Positions 13,471-15,529 of a DNA stretch of 15,529 bases are shown in pieces. Within the stretch, counting starts at the first letter, position 1. Every line of letters begins with the position of its first letter. The position numbers and the translations under genes are program-made. The notes under the pieces were generated by a model, which worked only from the letters and a program-made list of their open reading frames with translations, had not been told where the DNA came from and did not search any database. Source of the DNA: Bacillota bacterium (GTDB taxonomy: Bacteria > Bacillota > Clostridia > Lachnospirales > Lachnospiraceae); assembly GCA_023393095.1 (NCBI GenBank), contig JAEWMT010000033.1, positions 1 to 15,529 of the forward strand. Direction: 5' to 3'.

Positions 13471-13815
13471 ATGAATAAGTCAGAATCGTTAAAGAAAAAC
13501 GAAGATTTTAGAGAAATATACCGGACTGCAAAATCATATGCGAATAAATATTTGATCATGTATGTAAAAAGAAATAATAATAATTATAACAGACTTGGAA
13601 TATCTGTCAGTAAAAAAGTTGGTAATAGTGTTGTAAGACACAGGATAACTAGATTGATCAGGGAAAGCTATCGATTATCTGAGGATAGCATTTTAAGTGG
13701 ATTAGACATTATCATTGTGGCACGAGTAGGTGCAAGAGAAAAAAATTACAGTGAGATAGAGAGTGCATTACTACACCTGATTAAACTCCATAAAATTGGA
13801 AATGAAGTAGTTTAA
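13471..13815 (+). CDS. rnpA: Ribonuclease P protein component
   Basis: This 114-aa basic protein works with the RNase P RNA to remove 5' leaders from precursor tRNAs. The start region SLKKNEDFREIYR and the central RLGISVSKKVGNSVVRHRITRLIRESYR (41-68) are diagnostic. The classical RNR motif region reads RHRITR (56-61), with H and T where many bacteria have N and K; the flanking arginines are kept. An asparagine run (35-38) sits in a loop. AAAAGG precedes the ATG by 9 nt. It follows rpmH by 166 bp and precedes yidD by 47 bp. Confidence 0.96.
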   Translation: MNKSESLKKNEDFREIYRTAKSYANKYLIMYVKRNNNNYNRLGISVSKKVGNSVVRHRITRLIRESYRLSEDSILSGLDIIIVARVGAREKNYSEIESALLHLIKLHKIGNEVV

Positions 13816-13862
13816 TAACGAACGAAACAAATAGAGAGAATTTAGTTTGTAGGAGTATAGAA

Positions 13863-14081
13863 GTGATTATTAAGAAAACAATTATATTTATGGTAAAATT
13901 TTATCGAAAATATATTTCTCCGCTTAAAAGGACGCCTAGTTGCATCTATACACCTACCTGCTCTTTATATGCAATTGAAGCACTGGAAAAATATGGAGCT
14001 TTAAAAGGAACATATTTAGCTGTGAGAAGAGTTTTGAGATGCCATCCCTTTCATAAGGGAGGATATGACCCTGTTCCTTAA
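13863..14081 (+). CDS. yidD: Membrane protein insertion efficiency factor YidD
   Basis: This small 72-aa protein assists YidC-dependent insertion of inner-membrane proteins. The start is GTG, with AGGAG 7 nt upstream. IKFYRKYISP-like VKFYRKYISPLKR, then PTCSLYAIEALEKYGALKG and RRVLRCHPFHKGGYDPVP, are the family hallmarks. Three conserved cysteines are at 27, 33 and 60. The N-terminus is amphipathic and probably associates with the membrane. It lies between rnpA and yidC, as in most bacteria. Confidence 0.96.
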   Translation: MIIKKTIIFMVKFYRKYISPLKRTPSCIYTPTCSLYAIEALEKYGALKGTYLAVRRVLRCHPFHKGGYDPVP

Positions 14082-14087
14082 TCGAAG

Positions 14088-14115
14088 ACAGGAAGGCTAG
14101 TTGCTTATTTCCTGT
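14088..14115 (+). repeat. Hairpin between yidD and yidC
   Basis: ACAGGAA (14088-14094) and TTCCTGT (14109-14115) form a 7-bp stem with a 14-nt loop. No clean U-tract follows. It may modulate read-through or mRNA stability between the two genes. Confidence 0.4.
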
Positions 14116-14192
14116 ATATTTATAATATTTTATGACAAGAGAAACGGCTTGCCGGAGCATCTTGTAAGGTGGCTCTAAGGAGGAAAATATAG

Positions 14193-15434
14193 GTGGTTAC
14201 TTTATTAACAAAAAATGCCGGAATATGGGAACCAATTGCAAGTCCATTAGGCGTAATCATGGATTTGATATTCAAGTTTTTTAATTTATTTGGAATACAG
14301 AATATAGCCTTATCAATTATTTTATTTACTTTTATCGTAAGAGCTTTAATGCTCCCGTTAACGATTAAACAGCAGAAGTTTACCAAATTATCAGCTAGAA
14401 TGAATCCCGAATTACAGAAGATTCAGGCTAAATATAAAGGTAAGAAGGATCAGGCTTCCTTACAAAAGCAACAGTTAGAGACGCAGGCTGTATATCAAAA
14501 GTATGGTGCAAACCCAACATCTGGGTGTCTTCCGTTATTAATTACACTGCCTTTAATGTTTGCTTTATATTCAGTAATTCAAAATATCCCTGCTTATGTA
14601 GGGCAAATTAAAGATATGTATGAAACAATTGCTGGACAAATTCATAATGTACCAGGATATGAAGCAGCTTTAAAGGTTGCTGCCGCTACAAATTCAAGAT
14701 TAGCAAAATCTGACTATAATTCAATTAGTGGTATTATTCATATATTATCTAATATAGGAACTGCGGCGCAGGAAAAATTAGCAAATGATTTACCTACACT
14801 AAAAGATTCAATAACGAGTGCCTATAGTAATATAAATCATGCAAATACTTTCTTTGGAATGAATATTACCAATACGCCTGGTTGGAAATTCCCCGGTATC
14901 TTAGTACCAATCGTAGCTGCAATTTTATCATTTGTACAGAGTAAGCAGGTTCAAATTAAACCAAACAAGGATAATAATGATAATCCGGCTGCTTCTGCAA
15001 TGAATTCAATGATATATGTAATGCCACTTATGCAGCTTTTCTTCTGTGCAACGTTTCCATTAGGTATTGGTATATATTGGATTGCAACCAGTGTATTTAT
15101 GATTGCTCAACAGTTTTTTGTTAACAAAATGTTGGACAAAATGGATGTAGATGAATTAATTGAAAAGAGTGTTGCTAAGGCTGCAAAGAAGAAGCATAAG
15201 ACAGAAGCTTTAAGTAGTGGTATGTCTTTACAGGAATTAGCAAAGAGACAAACAAAAAATATAGAGAGTACTGTGTCTGAGAAGGAAAATAGTACAGATA
15301 AAACTGATGAAAGTGAAAATCAGAATTCTTCACAAGAAGTTTTAACAGATGATAACAAATCAGATAATCAAGTTTCAGCTGCACCAAAGAGTATCTCAGA
15401 GATAGCAAATCTTCTTAAAAATAAGAAAATTTAA
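14193..15434 (+). CDS. yidC: Membrane protein insertase YidC (Oxa1 family)
   Basis: This 413-aa insertase integrates and folds inner-membrane proteins, alone or with SecYEG. The start is GTG, with AAGGAGG 9 nt upstream. It has no lipoprotein signal with a lipobox cysteine and no large proteobacterial periplasmic domain. The first helix region LSIILFTFIVRALMLPLTIKQQ (40-61) holds the conserved arginine R50 of the hydrophilic groove. The cytoplasmic hairpin (62-108) follows, then GCLPLLITLPLMFALYSV. Hydrophobic segments at about 235-249, 273-289 and 291-310 complete the core. About 100 residues (132-232) separate the second and third core helices, longer than in Bacillus SpoIIIJ. A lysine-rich stretch (329-336) and a polar S/N/D/E-rich tail end the protein. 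Confidence 0.96.
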   Translation: MVTLLTKNAGIWEPIASPLGVIMDLIFKFFNLFGIQNIALSIILFTFIVRALMLPLTIKQQKFTKLSARMNPELQKIQAKYKGKKDQASLQKQQLETQAVYQKYGANPTSGCLPLLITLPLMFALYSVIQNIPAYVGQIKDMYETIAGQIHNVPGYEAALKVAAATNSRLAKSDYNSISGIIHILSNIGTAAQEKLANDLPTLKDSITSAYSNINHANTFFGMNITNTPGWKFPGILVPIVAAILSFVQSKQVQIKPNKDNNDNPAASAMNSMIYVMPLMQLFFCATFPLGIGIYWIATSVFMIAQQFFVNKMLDKMDVDELIEKSVAKAAKKKHKTEALSSGMSLQELAKRQTKNIESTVSEKENSTDKTDESENQNSSQEVLTDDNKSDNQVSAAPKSISEIANLLKNKKI

Positions 15435-15450
15435 AAGGGGGATAGTTCGC

Positions 15451-15529
15451 ATGGATTGGAGAGAAATAACTGGTAAGACAGTGGATGAAGCTTTAACGAA
15501 TGCAATGCTTGAATTGGGTACAACAATAG
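15451..15529 (+). CDS. jag: Jag/KhpB RNA-binding protein, N-terminal fragment (cut by window end)
   Basis: Only 26 codons are present: MDWREITGKTVDEALTNAML followed by ELGTTI. This fits the Jag N-terminal domain, which typically begins with a GKTVEEA-like motif and a LG helix. The full proteins also carry KH and R3H RNA-binding domains, which lie outside the window. GGGGGA precedes the ATG, 16 nt after the yidC stop. The yidC-jag order is conserved in Firmicutes. The family is linked to cell-envelope growth control and small-RNA binding. Confidence 0.85.
   Translation, partial: MDWREITGKTVDEALTNAMLELGTTI

Noticed and set aside
13954..14386. Minus-strand open frames over yidD and the yidC start
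   Set aside because: They are antisense to yidD and yidC, which have convincing motifs, starts and ribosome sites.
1..15529. CRISPR array, insertion sequence or defence island
   Set aside because: No regularly spaced direct repeats, transposase frames, terminal repeats or defence-type proteins are visible. Apart from the pseudogene and the 800-bp desert, every gene belongs to the core origin cluster or central metabolism.

Overview
This window is the chromosomal replication origin region of a low-GC, anaerobic-type Firmicute. The clostridial class is likely, and the family Lachnospiraceae is my best guess from protein style; this is inference, since no search was possible. The evidence is the Bacillus/Clostridium-type order rpmH-rnpA-yidD-yidC-jag on one side of the origin and dnaA-dnaN-yaaA-recF-gyrB-gyrA on the other. 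The two sets diverge, so replication forks leaving the dnaA region run in the same direction as transcription on both arms.

Left arm, all on the minus strand. At the left edge are a strong promoter and a leader resembling those of rRNA operons, reading out of the window. Next is a decayed iron-sulfur protein of the QueG-like group, broken by a 5-bp tandem duplication. About 800 bp of AT-rich DNA follows with no intact gene and at most a relic. Then come tRNA-Ser(GCU) with its own promoter and terminator, a two-subunit class I fumarate/tartrate-type dehydratase (alpha then beta, separated by a hairpin-containing gap), gyrA, gyrB, recF, the S4-domain gene yaaA, dnaN and dnaA. recF and gyrB are 3 bp apart. 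The end of recF is a 24-bp tandem repeat carrying Shine-Dalgarno cores, and the gyrB ribosome binding site can fold against it.

Origin. DnaA-box-like 9-mers occur on both sides of dnaA. Upstream (12792-12909) are one consensus TTATCCACA and two near matches. Between dnaA and dnaN are a same-strand array of three ATATCAAC(A/C) sites spaced 22 and 11 bp, a very AT-rich stretch, and next to dnaN a layout (box-like 9-mers, GGG/CCC, a run of triplets, AT-rich tract) matching the DnaA-trio unwinding element described in Bacillus subtilis.

Right arm, plus strand. A strong promoter drives rpmH through a roughly 155-nt leader with competing hairpins. A short terminator-like hairpin overlaps the rpmH stop codon. 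Then follow rnpA (RNase P protein), yidD and yidC (membrane protein insertion), and the first 26 codons of jag/khpB, cut off by the window end.

I found no CRISPR array, intact mobile element or defence system. The interest lies in regulatory and origin-structure details and one apparently recent pseudogene, not in a novel gene system.
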